Below, in pieces: positions 15,735-24,811 of a stretch of 50,904 nt of DNA. A program made the translations under genes and the position numbers. Every line of letters starts with the position of its first letter. The stretch's first letter is position 1. The stretch spans positions 1 through 50,904 of the forward strand of contig JAJPWX010000095.1 of NCBI GenBank assembly GCA_021205755.1, written 5' to 3'. The DNA is from Lachnospiraceae bacterium (GTDB taxonomy: Bacteria; Bacillota; Clostridia; Lachnospirales; Lachnospiraceae). The notes beneath the pieces were generated by a model. It saw only the letters and a list, made by a program, of their open reading frames with translations. It did not search any database and was not told the origin of the DNA.

Positions 15735-17642
15735 ATGAAAGAAAATAACAAAACGCCCCGTACCCCTCGTACGATGGAGCTGCCGAGACCGGAAAAGGTA
15801 ACCTGCCCTTATGGAGAATCCTATCAGGCGGATGTTGTGGTGATTGGCTGCGGATTTGCAGGGCTGAATGCTGCTGTCTCCGCAAAAGAGACAGGACAGA
15901 ATGTCCTAGTGATTGACAAGGGAAAACCCGGCTATTCCGGACTCTCTCCCTGGCCGTCGAGCTTTCGCTGGTTCGACCCGGAGCGCGGAGATGATGAGGA
16001 AGCCTTTAAGGAGGCTATGAAACGCGGCGGAGACTATCTGTGCAATCTGCGCTGGTATGAATGCTGGCTGAAGGAATCGAAGGGCATTTATGAGCGTCTG
16101 ACCGACTGGGGGATTCTCGCCCAGTATCCGAAGGCTGCGGAGGCCGGAGATTTTTACGAGCGGGAGGACTTTGTTGGATACCGGGAGATGTTTGACAAAT
16201 TTGACCGTCATAAAAAATGGATCGAGGTATTGAACCGGTATGAGATTCCGTATCTGGAGCATACGATGGTGACAGACCTGATCGCCGGGGCTGCAGAGCC
16301 CGGAGAAGAAGCAGAGAGCCAGATAGGGAAGGATGCAAGAAAAATCTGCGGCGTGATGGCTTTCCATGTCCCGAGCGGACAGGTGATCACTGTGAGCGCG
16401 AAAGCTGTGGTCATGGCGACCGGAGGCGGCAGCTACAAGCCGACAGGATACCCGGTCGGCGGCGATACCTTTGACGGAGAATATATGGCCTGGGAGATGG
16501 GGCTTCCGATTACGGGAAAGGAATTTGAGGACTTCCACACGACATCCAGCCAGGCGCCGGGCAATGTGTTTCTGGACAACCACTGGCAGTATCTGGAAAA
16601 CATCTGGCTGTGCGGCGGTGATGTAGATCTGGAGAGTGCTGCCGGATATGCCTCGGCGAAAGGGTACGCGATGGTCCTGAAGCGGGTACAGAACTCCGTA
16701 AATGGTGTGCCGCTCGCAAATGGAAGTGAGGTTCAGAATGTGGCGACAGCCAATTATACCCGCCGCGGCGGCTCGAAGGTCTATGAGACAGACCCCGAGG
16801 AAGTGCGTTCCGGAAAAATGAGTACGCCGGTAGCAGCGAGTACGCTGGCAGGAGCAGCGACCGGTATGTGCTGCCATCTTACGTCCGGTGTGTTCTGTGG
16901 TCTCGGAGAAACGGACGGAAAAACGGAGATTGCCGGACTCTATGTAGCCGGAGACGGGATCCATGCGACCTCCCCGTCCGGTTCGGCCTATCCTTGCGGT
17001 GTTGGCTTTACATCCTGCTTTACATCAATCGATGGCGATCATGCAGGCCGCGCGGCAGCTTCCTATGCGGCCGGTGAAAGCTTTGCACCGCTGCCGGAAG
17101 AAGAAATACAGCTGAAAAAAGAGGAAATGCTTGCTCCTCTGGGACGTGAAAATGGCTTTGACCCGAACTGGGCGCGCGATGTGCTGCATTCGATCATGGC
17201 GCCTTATTGGATCACTGTGGTTAAAAGCGAGGAGACCCTGAAGGCGGCGCTGGTGCAGGTGGAATATATGCGTGATCATGTGATTCCGAAGCTGCAGGCC
17301 GCTACCAGCCACGATTTAAGACTGTGTATCGAGATGAAACACAAAGTACTCTCCGCGGAATTAAAGCTCCGCGCCGGCCTGGAACGGAAGGAAAGCCGCG
17401 GAACGACCTACCGCGAGGATTATCCGTTCCGGGATGATGAGAACTTTTTATGCTACATCACCCAGAGAAAGGCAGAAAACGGAGAAAGTACGTTTGATAA
17501 GGTGCCGGTTCCGGACGCCTGGGCGGGCGACAGAGAAGAAGCTTATCCGTCTCGCTATGTATTTTATTTCCCCGGGGAGCCGGAAAAAATGGGCTTTCAG
17601 CTGCCCGAAAGAGGCCGTAAAGGAAAGGGGGAGCGAAAATGA
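15735..17642 (+). CDS. Fumarate reductase/AprA-like FAD flavoprotein
   Basis: A 635-residue soluble flavoprotein. ATG 15735 has GGAAG eight bases upstream; a GTG at 15726 is less likely. The FAD Rossmann motif VVVIGCGFAGLNAA lies at about residue 34-47, ATGGGSYKPTG forms a second FAD contact, and the C-terminal VAGDGIHATSPSGSAYPCG closes the flavin site. This matches the succinate dehydrogenase/fumarate reductase/adenylylsulfate reductase alpha family. There is no signal peptide or flavocytochrome domain, and the partner is a 2[4Fe-4S] ferredoxin overlapping by ATGA. That pairing resembles AprAB more than periplasmic fumarate reductase. The substrate cannot be fixed by eye. Confidence 0.82.
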   Translation: MKENNKTPRTPRTMELPRPEKVTCPYGESYQADVVVIGCGFAGLNAAVSAKETGQNVLVIDKGKPGYSGLSPWPSSFRWFDPERGDDEEAFKEAMKRGGDYLCNLRWYECWLKESKGIYERLTDWGILAQYPKAAEAGDFYEREDFVGYREMFDKFDRHKKWIEVLNRYEIPYLEHTMVTDLIAGAAEPGEEAESQIGKDARKICGVMAFHVPSGQVITVSAKAVVMATGGGSYKPTGYPVGGDTFDGEYMAWEMGLPITGKEFEDFHTTSSQAPGNVFLDNHWQYLENIWLCGGDVDLESAAGYASAKGYAMVLKRVQNSVNGVPLANGSEVQNVATANYTRRGGSKVYETDPEEVRSGKMSTPVAASTLAGAATGMCCHLTSGVFCGLGETDGKTEIAGLYVAGDGIHATSPSGSAYPCGVGFTSCFTSIDGDHAGRAAASYAAGESFAPLPEEEIQLKKEEMLAPLGRENGFDPNWARDVLHSIMAPYWITVVKSEETLKAALVQVEYMRDHVIPKLQAATSHDLRLCIEMKHKVLSAELKLRAGLERKESRGTTYREDYPFRDDENFLCYITQRKAENGESTFDKVPVPDAWAGDREEAYPSRYVFYFPGEPEKMGFQLPERGRKGKGERK

Positions 17643-17941
17643 GTGTGGTAAGAATCGATCTGAACCGATGCATCGGATGCAAAAACTGTGTAGAGATTTG
17701 CCCGATGGATGTCTTCTATTTTGATGAAAAAGCACGCAAGTCTGTGCTGGCCTATCCGGAAAACTGTCAGAGCTGCGGCCAGTGTTATCTGAACTGCCGC
17801 GGACGCGCCATCGGGATGTCGAATGACACCTATGGCTACCCGATCACGGCCTTCCGCGGAGCGACATCCTCGCCGATGAACCGCATGATTGTCACCGAGC
17901 CTGGCGTGATCAGGGAGCTGACAAAGGGAAAGCTGCCCTGA
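17639..17941 (+). CDS. 2[4Fe-4S] ferredoxin, partner of the flavoprotein
   Basis: A 100-residue ferredoxin with two cluster motifs: CIGCKNCVEICP (about residues 11-22) and CQSCGQCYLNC (about 43-53). The second lacks the usual proline after its last cysteine and continues RGRAIG. A C-terminal extension of about 40 residues (MSNDTYGYPITAFRG onward) resembles the tails of AprB-type subunits that wrap the flavoprotein. The start overlaps the flavoprotein stop (ATGA), with AAAGGGGGAG upstream, so equal synthesis is likely. It should pass electrons to or from the FAD of the 15735-17642 product. Confidence 0.88.
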   Translation: MSVVRIDLNRCIGCKNCVEICPMDVFYFDEKARKSVLAYPENCQSCGQCYLNCRGRAIGMSNDTYGYPITAFRGATSSPMNRMIVTEPGVIRELTKGKLP

Positions 17942-18058
17942 AAAAACGCTTTTGGTGGCACATTAGAACTGTTTGAATAGTAAGTAAGGCTGTCTATCAG
18001 TTATTGCACGGAAAAGATACACAGGAAATTTGCATGAAAAACGATAGAAGGAGACCCC

Positions 18059-18904
18059 ATGAAAATAAAAGAAATTATTCAAAAGCTGGAAGCATTTCAC
18101 CCGCCGCTGGAGCATCCGCACACCTGTGATGTGGTAAAGATCGGGAACGCGGACGCCGAGTGCAGCGGAATTATTCTTACCTGCTTCGCGTCGATTGAAG
18201 TGATCCGGAGGGCTGTGCAGGAAAAGGCCAACCTGATCATCTGTCATGAACCTCTTTTTTACAGTCACGAGGACACGACGGACTGGCTGGAAGACGATCC
18301 GGTATACGAGGTAAAGAGAAAGCTGCTGGAAGAAAACCAGATCGTTGTTTACCGGGATCATGACCACATCCACGGGGGCCACGGCGGAGCGAACATTGAC
18401 GGGATTTTCTACGGCATTATGAATGAGCTGGGCTGGAAGGAATATGTCATCGGAGATACGAAAAAGCCTTTGCTCTATGAAATCCCGCAGACAACGGTGC
18501 CGGAGCTGGCGGACTTTCTGATGAAGAAGCTGAATATTTCCGGTATCCGCGTAGTAGGAAGTCACGACACTGTCGTCCGCAGAGTGTTCTTCTGCGAGCA
18601 TGTGCAGGGAGCAAGACCGTTTGGCAACAAGACAGAGATTCCGGACAATGAGACGATGAAAAAAGTAAGGAGAGAGCAGGCAGATGTGCTGATTCCTTTT
18701 GAAATCATTGACTGGACGCTGAGTGCCTACGTGCGCGATTCCTGCGCGGCGGGGATACCGAAAACCATACTGGAGATGGGACATTTCAATGTGGAGGAGC
18801 TGGGCATGCGCTACATGGTTCGCTATCTGCCAAACGTCATCGGATGTGAAGTGCCGATGAAATATGTGCAGTCCGGCGACAGCTTCTCATACATTACAAA
18901 ATGA
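18059..18904 (+). CDS. NIF3-like dinuclear metal centre protein
   Basis: A 281-residue member of the NIF3/YbgI (DUF34) family. The metal-ligand segments are visible as ICHEPLFY, VVYRDHDHIHGGHGG and a C-terminal MGHFNVEELG, which in known structures hold two metal ions in a hexameric toroid. The biochemical role of the family is unresolved; GTP cyclohydrolase annotations are not well supported. This copy differs from the housekeeping YqfO type in length and in lying after redox genes. AGAAGGAGACCCC precedes the ATG. It is the last plus-strand gene before the convergent LysR gene, and co-transcription with the ferredoxin is likely because no terminator is seen in 17942-18058. Confidence 0.8.
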   Translation: MKIKEIIQKLEAFHPPLEHPHTCDVVKIGNADAECSGIILTCFASIEVIRRAVQEKANLIICHEPLFYSHEDTTDWLEDDPVYEVKRKLLEENQIVVYRDHDHIHGGHGGANIDGIFYGIMNELGWKEYVIGDTKKPLLYEIPQTTVPELADFLMKKLNISGIRVVGSHDTVVRRVFFCEHVQGARPFGNKTEIPDNETMKKVRREQADVLIPFEIIDWTLSAYVRDSCAAGIPKTILEMGHFNVEELGMRYMVRYLPNVIGCEVPMKYVQSGDSFSYITK

Positions 18905-18912
18905 TCAATCTT

Positions 18913-19773
18913 TTATCCTTTGAGAAAGTCAGCGAATTCTCTGGCAACTAGAGACGCTTTCCGGATCGGGTAGACCATATAAATCTCGTAAAAAATATCC
19001 GGTGCGATGGGGCGGATTACGGTTCCCTCCATTTCCAGATGGGAAGCCATGTTGTGAGTCAGAATAGACAGTCCCATTCCCTTCTGGATCAGGTCAAAGA
19101 GAACGGATGCCCTGTCGACGGAGATCGAAGGGTGCAGATCGAAAGTCGGATCGGCTTTCCTGATACTGCTGCGCAGCGAGCTCATGTGGCGGAACTCAAT
19201 CAGAGACTCGCTTTTCAAATCCTCCAGGAGAACTGTTTTTTTCTTCGCGAGAGGATGAGACTGAGGCATCACAACTGAGAGCGTATCACAGGTGTAGAGC
19301 TGCTGCTGGTAGAGATCCTCCGGGAATTCATAATTTCCGGTCAGAATAAAATCGACCTTCTTCTGCTGCAGCCAGTCGATCAGATCCCTTTCGCTGCCTT
19401 GCAAAAAAGAGTACTGACAGTGCGGATGCTGCTTTTTATAATCTTTAAAAAAGGGCATGAAATTGTAAAGTGTTACCAGTGGAATATACCCGATGTTGAC
19501 CTCCGGCGCTTCCGACTCTTTGCCAAGCAGATTTTGGGTGTACTCTTTCTGGATGCTGACCATCTGCTCTGCATAAGGAAGCCATGCTTTTCCAAAATCG
19601 GACAGCACAGCCCCCTTTTTGGAGCGGATGAACAAATCCTCACCCAGGTCCGTTTCAACCGACTTGATATGCTTTGAGAGAGAGGACTGGCTGATAAAAA
19701 GAAGATCCGCCGCTTCCTGAAAATGCAGCACACGTGCCAGGACGACAAATTCGTTGATGTAATTTAATTCCAT
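18913..19773 (-). CDS. LysR family transcriptional regulator
   Basis: A 286-residue LysR-type regulator. The start at 19773 (MELNYINEFVVLARVLHF) has GAGG nine bases upstream; the frame runs on to 19926, but that extension crosses the promoter and lacks similarity. The winged helix-turn-helix is clear (FQEAADLLFISQSSLSKHIKSVE), followed by the substrate-binding domain (about residues 90-285). It diverges from the esterase/transport cluster at 20128-32416, so it is the probable activator of that cluster, responding to a substrate or breakdown product. It converges with the NIF3 gene, leaving eight bases between stops. Confidence 0.92.
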   Translation of the reverse strand: MELNYINEFVVLARVLHFQEAADLLFISQSSLSKHIKSVETDLGEDLFIRSKKGAVLSDFGKAWLPYAEQMVSIQKEYTQNLLGKESEAPEVNIGYIPLVTLYNFMPFFKDYKKQHPHCQYSFLQGSERDLIDWLQQKKVDFILTGNYEFPEDLYQQQLYTCDTLSVVMPQSHPLAKKKTVLLEDLKSESLIEFRHMSSLRSSIRKADPTFDLHPSISVDRASVLFDLIQKGMGLSILTHNMASHLEMEGTVIRPIAPDIFYEIYMVYPIRKASLVAREFADFLKG

Positions 19774-19897
19774 AATGGTACCTCGCTTCCGGAACACCAT
19801 AAGTATGGTGTAAAGATGCAAAGCTTCGATACAGACTCCGGGGAAGCTCCATATCGGTTCCGACCCTTTGCATACGTTAATATTCTTTATAGTTAGC

Positions 19898-19926
19898 AGT
19901 ATAGCAGATGGAGAAAACGATGTCAA
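19898..19926 (-). promoter_or_regulatory. Promoter of the LysR gene
   Basis: On the minus strand, TTGACA (19921-19926), 17-bp spacer, TATACT (19898-19903). This near-consensus promoter lies about 125 bases upstream of the LysR start and confirms that the long N-terminal extension of the open frame is not translated. Confidence 0.75.
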
Positions 19927-20022
19927 AATAAATGTCCGTTTTCAATCAATTTGGCTTATGCATTTTTGGCAGCTGGTGCCCTGTGTCTGAAAGCGGACAG
20001 ATTCCAAATAGCTTCTGATTGG

Positions 20023-20085
20023 ATTCCAAAACGGAATGAAGCAGAGATATAACGAATTGCAAAGGATGGATGGTTTTTGTATAAT
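20023..20085 (+). promoter_or_regulatory. Esterase cluster promoter with LysR-type site
   Basis: TTGCAA (20057-20062), 17-bp spacer, TATAAT (20080-20085). Upstream at about -70 is ATTCCAAAACGGAAT (20023-20037), a 5-5-5 interrupted palindrome of the T-N11-A kind bound by LysR proteins, with a further ATTCC half site at 20001-20005. The weak -35 fits activator dependence. Confidence 0.6.
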
Positions 20086-20127
20086 ATGACCAAGTTAAAA
20101 GAACGAATGGTTTAGGAGATGTACGAA

Positions 20128-21600
20128 ATGACAATAACAAAAGCGGTGACAAAGAATGGAATTGTGGTCGGAATGCCGGGAAAACAGACCGAATGTACGA
20201 TGTTCCTCGGAATTCCGTACGCAAAGCCGCCGGTTGGGGAGCTCCGGTATCAGGCTCCGCAGAAGGCGGAAAGCTGGGAAGGTGAGCGGGAGTGCTTCTC
20301 GTTTTCGCCGGCCTGCATCCAGGATCGAAAGGGAGGCGACTTCCCGATCTCGGAGGACTGCCTGTACCTGAACGTATACACACCGGCGAAAACAGCGGAA
20401 GAAAAGCTTCCGGTCATGTTCTGGATTTACGGCGGCGGCTTTGGAGGCGGAAGATCCTCGGATCCGGAGATGTATGGCGAGAGCCTGACCCGGAAGGACG
20501 TGGTGGTCGTTACCATCAATTACCGTTGCGGTGTGTTCGGCTTTTTTGCTACAAAGGAGTTGGAGGAGCGAAATGGTCAGGTGGTAAATGCCGGTATTCT
20601 CGATCAGATTGCGGCGCTTACCTGGGTGCGGGAAAACATCCGCGCATTCGGAGGAGATCCGGAGCGCATCCTGGTGTTTGGACAATCCGCAGGCGGAATG
20701 TCCACGCGGATGCTGATGACGTCCCCTCTGGCAAAAGGAATGTTTTCCAGAGCGATCATTGAATCCGGAGGCGGCCTCAACGAAGCCGATCCGATCCGGC
20801 CGAAGGAAGAATTTATGGCACTGTGTGAGCGGGCGATGCGGCATATCGGATGGACGATCGAAGATATGCTGACACGCGATGCGGAAGAAATCTCAGAGAA
20901 GATGGCAGAGGCTGCGAAGGAGACGGCGGAAGGTTTTGAGGTCGGGTATTTTCAGCCGTTCCTGGATGGTGTTTCTCTGATAGAGGTACCTGGAAAATTG
21001 ATTGCCAGAGGCGAATATCCTGATATCCCGATTATCTGCGGAACCGTGGCCGGGGACGCCTGGATGTTCTCCAGAAAGGTGATGCGCCAGTTCCCGAATG
21101 ACCGGTATTTCCGGGGCTTTTCCTACGCGGCAAGTCAGGCATGGGCCAGACTTTGCGTAAAAGAAGGACGCACACCGATTTACACCTATTACATGGATCG
21201 GACACAGCCGAAAAAAGAGGGAGGTCCGACGCACGGAAGGGCTCCGGCATATGGCGCAGGGACTCCGCATTCATCGGAAATCGTCTATGTGTTTGGCACA
21301 CTCGATAGCCGCAGCAAGGGATTTGGAGAACTTGATTTTGAACTGTCTGAGGCAATACAGACCTACTGGACGAATTTTGCGAAGACCGGCGATCCGAACG
21401 GAGATACAGCCCGAGATGCGGCCGGAGAGGGCATTTGCCGCTGGGAGCCTTATACAGAGCAGACTCCGCTGGCCATGCATTTTGGCGATGATGGGTATCA
21501 GATGGCAGACCTGGTGGAAACGGATGCGGAAAAGCTGGCGCTTAAGATTACCGAAGAGCATCCCGGCCTGCTGACTTCGCTGGAAGGATATGAATTGTGA
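20128..21600 (+). CDS. Type B carboxylesterase
   Basis: A 490-residue esterase of the carboxylesterase/cholinesterase family. ATG 20128 has AGGAG nine bases upstream; an ATG at 20119 overlaps that site. Features are the FLGIPYAKPPVGELR opening, the EDCLYLNVYTP motif, the oxyanion loop YGGGF, the nucleophile elbow FGQSAGG with Ser187, and the likely catalytic His381 in PHSSE. It lacks a signal peptide and should act in the cytosol on carboxylic esters. It is the first gene after the divergent LysR promoter, followed by a second hydrolase and a peptide-type importer, so it probably cleaves an imported ester. Confidence 0.9.
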   Translation: MTITKAVTKNGIVVGMPGKQTECTMFLGIPYAKPPVGELRYQAPQKAESWEGERECFSFSPACIQDRKGGDFPISEDCLYLNVYTPAKTAEEKLPVMFWIYGGGFGGGRSSDPEMYGESLTRKDVVVVTINYRCGVFGFFATKELEERNGQVVNAGILDQIAALTWVRENIRAFGGDPERILVFGQSAGGMSTRMLMTSPLAKGMFSRAIIESGGGLNEADPIRPKEEFMALCERAMRHIGWTIEDMLTRDAEEISEKMAEAAKETAEGFEVGYFQPFLDGVSLIEVPGKLIARGEYPDIPIICGTVAGDAWMFSRKVMRQFPNDRYFRGFSYAASQAWARLCVKEGRTPIYTYYMDRTQPKKEGGPTHGRAPAYGAGTPHSSEIVYVFGTLDSRSKGFGELDFELSEAIQTYWTNFAKTGDPNGDTARDAAGEGICRWEPYTEQTPLAMHFGDDGYQMADLVETDAEKLALKITEEHPGLLTSLEGYEL

Positions 21601-21763
21601 CTGGCTTGCAGACAGGGCAGGGTCGCTTTGAAGAATCAGTAATGAATGAAAAATAAATGGAGACTTATTAAGAAATATAAAAGCAGTGGGTTATTCTGAA
21701 GAAACGGAAGCCCCATGACAGATAAAAACGGATGAAAGGTATATAGGAGACGGAGGCGAAAGG

Positions 21764-23161
21764 ATGGGAAAAAACGGAACGATCAAAAACATTACGGCGA
21801 TGACTTCCAACCGGCCTGACGGTATGGTGATTTCCAGAGCAATCCTGGAATATGACTTCGAGCTTGAAACCAGTCAGGTCAGCCCGGAAGAATATGAGGT
21901 GGAAAAGCGTACCATTTTGGATGCTTATGTCAGCGCGGATGTATGCGGAAAAGAACCGGCAGCGTCTGGAAGCTTTGTGGTACTGCAACTGAGCGAAAAG
22001 GATGAAACAGCCAGTGTGCAGATCGACAAAGGTCCGGGCGGATTAAGGGGACCAGGACCGGGTGGTCCGCCAAAGGATGGCCCGAAGTTTCCGGGAAAGC
22101 AGCCGGGAGGGGATTCCATGGCGGTGGAAGACACGATAGCAGGTGATTCCATGGACGCAGGAGGCCCGCCGAAGGATGGTCCGAAAGGTCCGGGTGGCCC
22201 AGGAGGCCCAGGAGGTCCCGGCGGTCCTGCTGGTTCGGCGGCGGAGCTGCGGCCGGTGGCGGTATCTGTAAAACAGAAGGCAGATATCGTCGGCGTGAAT
22301 GGCGAACTCTGCAAAGGCAGTGACATCTTCCGCATATCGGACCGGAGCATCTGTCCGGTGGCGGATGAGTTCAGGCAGATGAAGCTCGGGGCGCTGAAGT
22401 TCAATCTGTTTGTACCTGAAGGATATGACCCATCCCAAAAATATCCGCTGGTGCTGTTTATTCATGACGCAGGGCCGTGCGGAGATGATCCGATGCTGGC
22501 GCTTGCGCAGGGAAACGGCGGCCTGATCTGGGCTTCGCCTAAAGAACAGAAAAAACATCCCTGCTTCGTGCTCTGTCCGCAGATTCCCAGGGGGATCCGA
22601 CTAACAGATGATGACTTTGTAGCCCATCCGGAGATTGAGACGATCAAGCGCATGATTGATCTGCTTTCCGAACAGTACAGCATTGATATGGACCGCATTT
22701 ACACAACCGGCCAGTCACAGGGGTGCATGGCTTCCCTGGAGCTGGGGATCCGCTATCCGGAATTCTTCGCGGGATTCCTGCTGGTGGCAGGACAGTGGGA
22801 TCCGGCTCGCAGCAGCGTCCTCTGGAATCAGAACATCTGGATTCTGGTATCGGAAGGCGACAAAAAGGCACTGCCCGGTATGAACGCCATCACCTCTGCG
22901 TTTGAAGAAAAAGGCGCTGTGATCGGCAGATACCGCTGGGACGCGAAAATGGATCCGCAGCTGTTGAATGAAGCGGCAGCAAAGGCGGCATCGGATTCGT
23001 ACCGGATCCGTTATACCGTATTTGAAGGCAGCTCGGTAGTACCGCCGGAAAAGGAAGTGACCCCGGCGACGAATCACGTATGTACCTGGCCGGTAGCCTA
23101 TGGCATTGAGGCGGTCAGAGACTGGCTTTTTACCAGCCGCAGGGAAAACAGACAGGGGTGA
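21764..23161 (+). CDS. Ig-like / Gly-Pro linker / alpha-beta hydrolase esterase
   Basis: A 465-residue protein of three parts. Residues 1-88 form a beta-rich Ig-like domain of the EstA_Ig_like kind; 89-160 are a collagen-like Gly-Pro-rich linker ending in repeated GGP; about 205-460 are an alpha/beta hydrolase of the PHB-depolymerase/feruloyl-esterase type. The nucleophile is Ser318 in GQSQG, the likely acid lies in LVSEGD, and the likely base is His438 in NHVCTW. There is no signal peptide. All three parts recur in the C-terminal half of the 29732-32416 product, so the two genes share a duplicated module. Substrate unknown; GGAGGCGAAAGG precedes the ATG. Confidence 0.82.
   Translation: MGKNGTIKNITAMTSNRPDGMVISRAILEYDFELETSQVSPEEYEVEKRTILDAYVSADVCGKEPAASGSFVVLQLSEKDETASVQIDKGPGGLRGPGPGGPPKDGPKFPGKQPGGDSMAVEDTIAGDSMDAGGPPKDGPKGPGGPGGPGGPGGPAGSAAELRPVAVSVKQKADIVGVNGELCKGSDIFRISDRSICPVADEFRQMKLGALKFNLFVPEGYDPSQKYPLVLFIHDAGPCGDDPMLALAQGNGGLIWASPKEQKKHPCFVLCPQIPRGIRLTDDDFVAHPEIETIKRMIDLLSEQYSIDMDRIYTTGQSQGCMASLELGIRYPEFFAGFLLVAGQWDPARSSVLWNQNIWILVSEGDKKALPGMNAITSAFEEKGAVIGRYRWDAKMDPQLLNEAAAKAASDSYRIRYTVFEGSSVVPPEKEVTPATNHVCTWPVAYGIEAVRDWLFTSRRENRQG
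22030..22240 (+). repeat. Gly-Pro-rich collagen-like coding repeat
   Basis: An in-frame GC-rich repeat built from GGP-type triplets (GGTCCNGGAGGCCCN-like units), interrupted by two PPKDGPK motifs. It encodes the linker between the Ig-like and hydrolase domains. The same kind of repeat occurs at 31294-31492. It is a protein-coding repeat and could change length by slippage. Confidence 0.85.
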
Positions 23162-23165
23162 TTAC

Positions 23166-23834
23166 ATGAAGCTGAAGGATCAGATTATCCGAAGAATCGA
23201 CAGGCTGATGTACCGCACCTGGAACGAAGACCAGCCTGCCCGTACCTGGCACAGCGGTTTTTACCACCGCTATTTTGAAGGCTATCGTGAAAATACGACC
23301 GCGGATCAGGACGGAAAGCATAAAAAAGTGGAACGGTTTTATGCGGGATGCTATTACCTGGATCAGGAGAAAACGGCGGATTTTATTGGCAAAAGAGTTC
23401 TGTACGCCATCCTGCTAGCGGGAGCTGTTTACCTGTATTACGTATCCTGCTTTTCAGAGCAGATGGCTGCGAATTACGCGACGGCAGTGTCGGTGCTCCA
23501 GTCCGTGGACATCTTCCTGTTTCTGTGGCTGGCATATATTTATGTCTGCGGCCTGCTTGCCGGAAGAAAAATGATTTACAGTGAATACAAAGGCAGCCAC
23601 ATTCGCCTGACACAGGTAACTCTGGCCGGCAGCGTGTCACTGGCAGCTACAGCGGCGGCGAAGTTGATTTACGCAGTTTACGAAGGAGCCCTGGATGTCC
23701 GCCATATTCAAAATGCGGCAATCCTTGTAGCAGCAGCGGGCTTCCTCTGGATGATACGTCTCATCGAGATGAGAACGAAATACGAGGTAGAGGAAAGCAA
23801 ACAGGCGGGCAAAGCCGGTATCGAGATCAGCTGA
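23166..23834 (+). CDS. Four-helix membrane protein of unknown function
   Basis: A 222-residue protein I do not recognise. ATG 23166 has AGGGGTG upstream; the frame opens earlier at 23100, but that part overlaps the esterase gene. A charged, aromatic-rich N-terminal cytosolic segment (about residues 1-75) is followed by four hydrophobic stretches at about 78-98, 108-132, 145-165 and 176-195, and a short charged tail. It sits between the hydrolase and the importer permeases, five bases after the former, so it is in the same operon. It may be an accessory subunit of transport, but no motif supports a specific role. Confidence 0.7.
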   Translation: MKLKDQIIRRIDRLMYRTWNEDQPARTWHSGFYHRYFEGYRENTTADQDGKHKKVERFYAGCYYLDQEKTADFIGKRVLYAILLAGAVYLYYVSCFSEQMAANYATAVSVLQSVDIFLFLWLAYIYVCGLLAGRKMIYSEYKGSHIRLTQVTLAGSVSLAATAAAKLIYAVYEGALDVRHIQNAAILVAAAGFLWMIRLIEMRTKYEVEESKQAGKAGIEIS

Positions 23835-23852
23835 CGAAAGGAAGGGATGAAC

Positions 23853-24803
23853 ATGTGGAAATACATTGTAAAAAGACTGTTATGGTCGATCGTTATTATG
23901 GTCGGCGCAGGAATTATTATTTTCCTGCTGACCTATTTCACTCCGGGAGATCCGGCTGCACAGCTGATTGGCTCCGACGCGAGCGCCGCTGACCTGGCTG
24001 CTCTGCGGGCAAAGCTGGGAATAGACAAGCCTTTCCTGCAACAGCTTGTGACCTTCCTGTATAACTCATTCATTAAATGGGACTGGGGTACCTCCTGGAC
24101 CTACAACGAGCCTGTGATGTCTACCATCCTTTCGAGACTGCCGCGTACGGCGATTATCGGCTTCGGTCAGATGATCCTGACAGTGGCGATCGGCATTCCG
24201 CTGGGAATCTTTGCGGCACGGCATCAGGGACACTGGCAGGACTACGGTGTGCTGGGCGTCTGCATGGTTCTGGTATCCCTGCCGGATATGTGGGTAGCGC
24301 TGATGTTCGTATTGCTGTTTTCCCTTCAGCTTCACTTGCTTCCGGCATACGGAATCGGCGGACCGCAGTATTACATCCTTCCGATCGTATCCGGTGTCAT
24401 GGGTGGCATCGCCGGACAGGCCAGACTGATGCGTTCCGGTATGCTGGAGGTCATTCATTCCGACTTTGTAACTACCGCGAGGGCGAAAGGGCAAAGTGAA
24501 GATCTGATTGTCCGCAAGCACATTCTGCCGAACGCTCTGATGCCGGTCATCACGATGCTTGGCGGCAGCCTGGCCCTGGTGGTATGCGGCTCCGCGATTG
24601 TAGAGAGACTGTTTTCCATCCCGGGCGTCGGACTCTACCTGCTCGATGGCATCAGCTACCGCGACTATCCGATCATCCGCGGCTGTACACTGTTTTTCGC
24701 AACGTTTTCCGCACTGGTCTATCTGCTGCTGGATCTGGTCTACGCATGGATTGACCCGCGGATCAAGGCTCAGTATACATCCGGCAAAAAATCAGGGAGG
24801 TGA
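23853..24803 (+). CDS. Dipeptide/oligopeptide-type ABC importer permease (DppB-like)
   Basis: A 316-residue permease (or 318 if started at the ATG at 23847). GGAAGGG suits ATG 23853 best. It opens MWKYIVKRLLWSIVIMV and has six membrane segments, the FTPGDPAAQLIG N-terminal family motif and the EAA-type coupling loop TTARAKGQSEDLIVRKHILPNA. It belongs to the DppB/OppB/NikB family and pairs with the DppC-like permease, whose gene overlaps its stop region. Family members import di- and oligopeptides, nickel complexes or other small amide compounds. The neighbouring hydrolases suggest an amide- or ester-containing substrate here. Confidence 0.92.
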   Translation: MWKYIVKRLLWSIVIMVGAGIIIFLLTYFTPGDPAAQLIGSDASAADLAALRAKLGIDKPFLQQLVTFLYNSFIKWDWGTSWTYNEPVMSTILSRLPRTAIIGFGQMILTVAIGIPLGIFAARHQGHWQDYGVLGVCMVLVSLPDMWVALMFVLLFSLQLHLLPAYGIGGPQYYILPIVSGVMGGIAGQARLMRSGMLEVIHSDFVTTARAKGQSEDLIVRKHILPNALMPVITMLGGSLALVVCGSAIVERLFSIPGVGLYLLDGISYRDYPIIRGCTLFFATFSALVYLLLDLVYAWIDPRIKAQYTSGKKSGR

Positions 24804-24811
24804 GCAGCATC

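Noticed and set aside
19774-19926. N-terminal extension of the LysR gene to 19926
   Set aside because: It would run through the consensus -10/-35 of the gene itself; the ATG at 19773 has a ribosome binding site and begins the family similarity.
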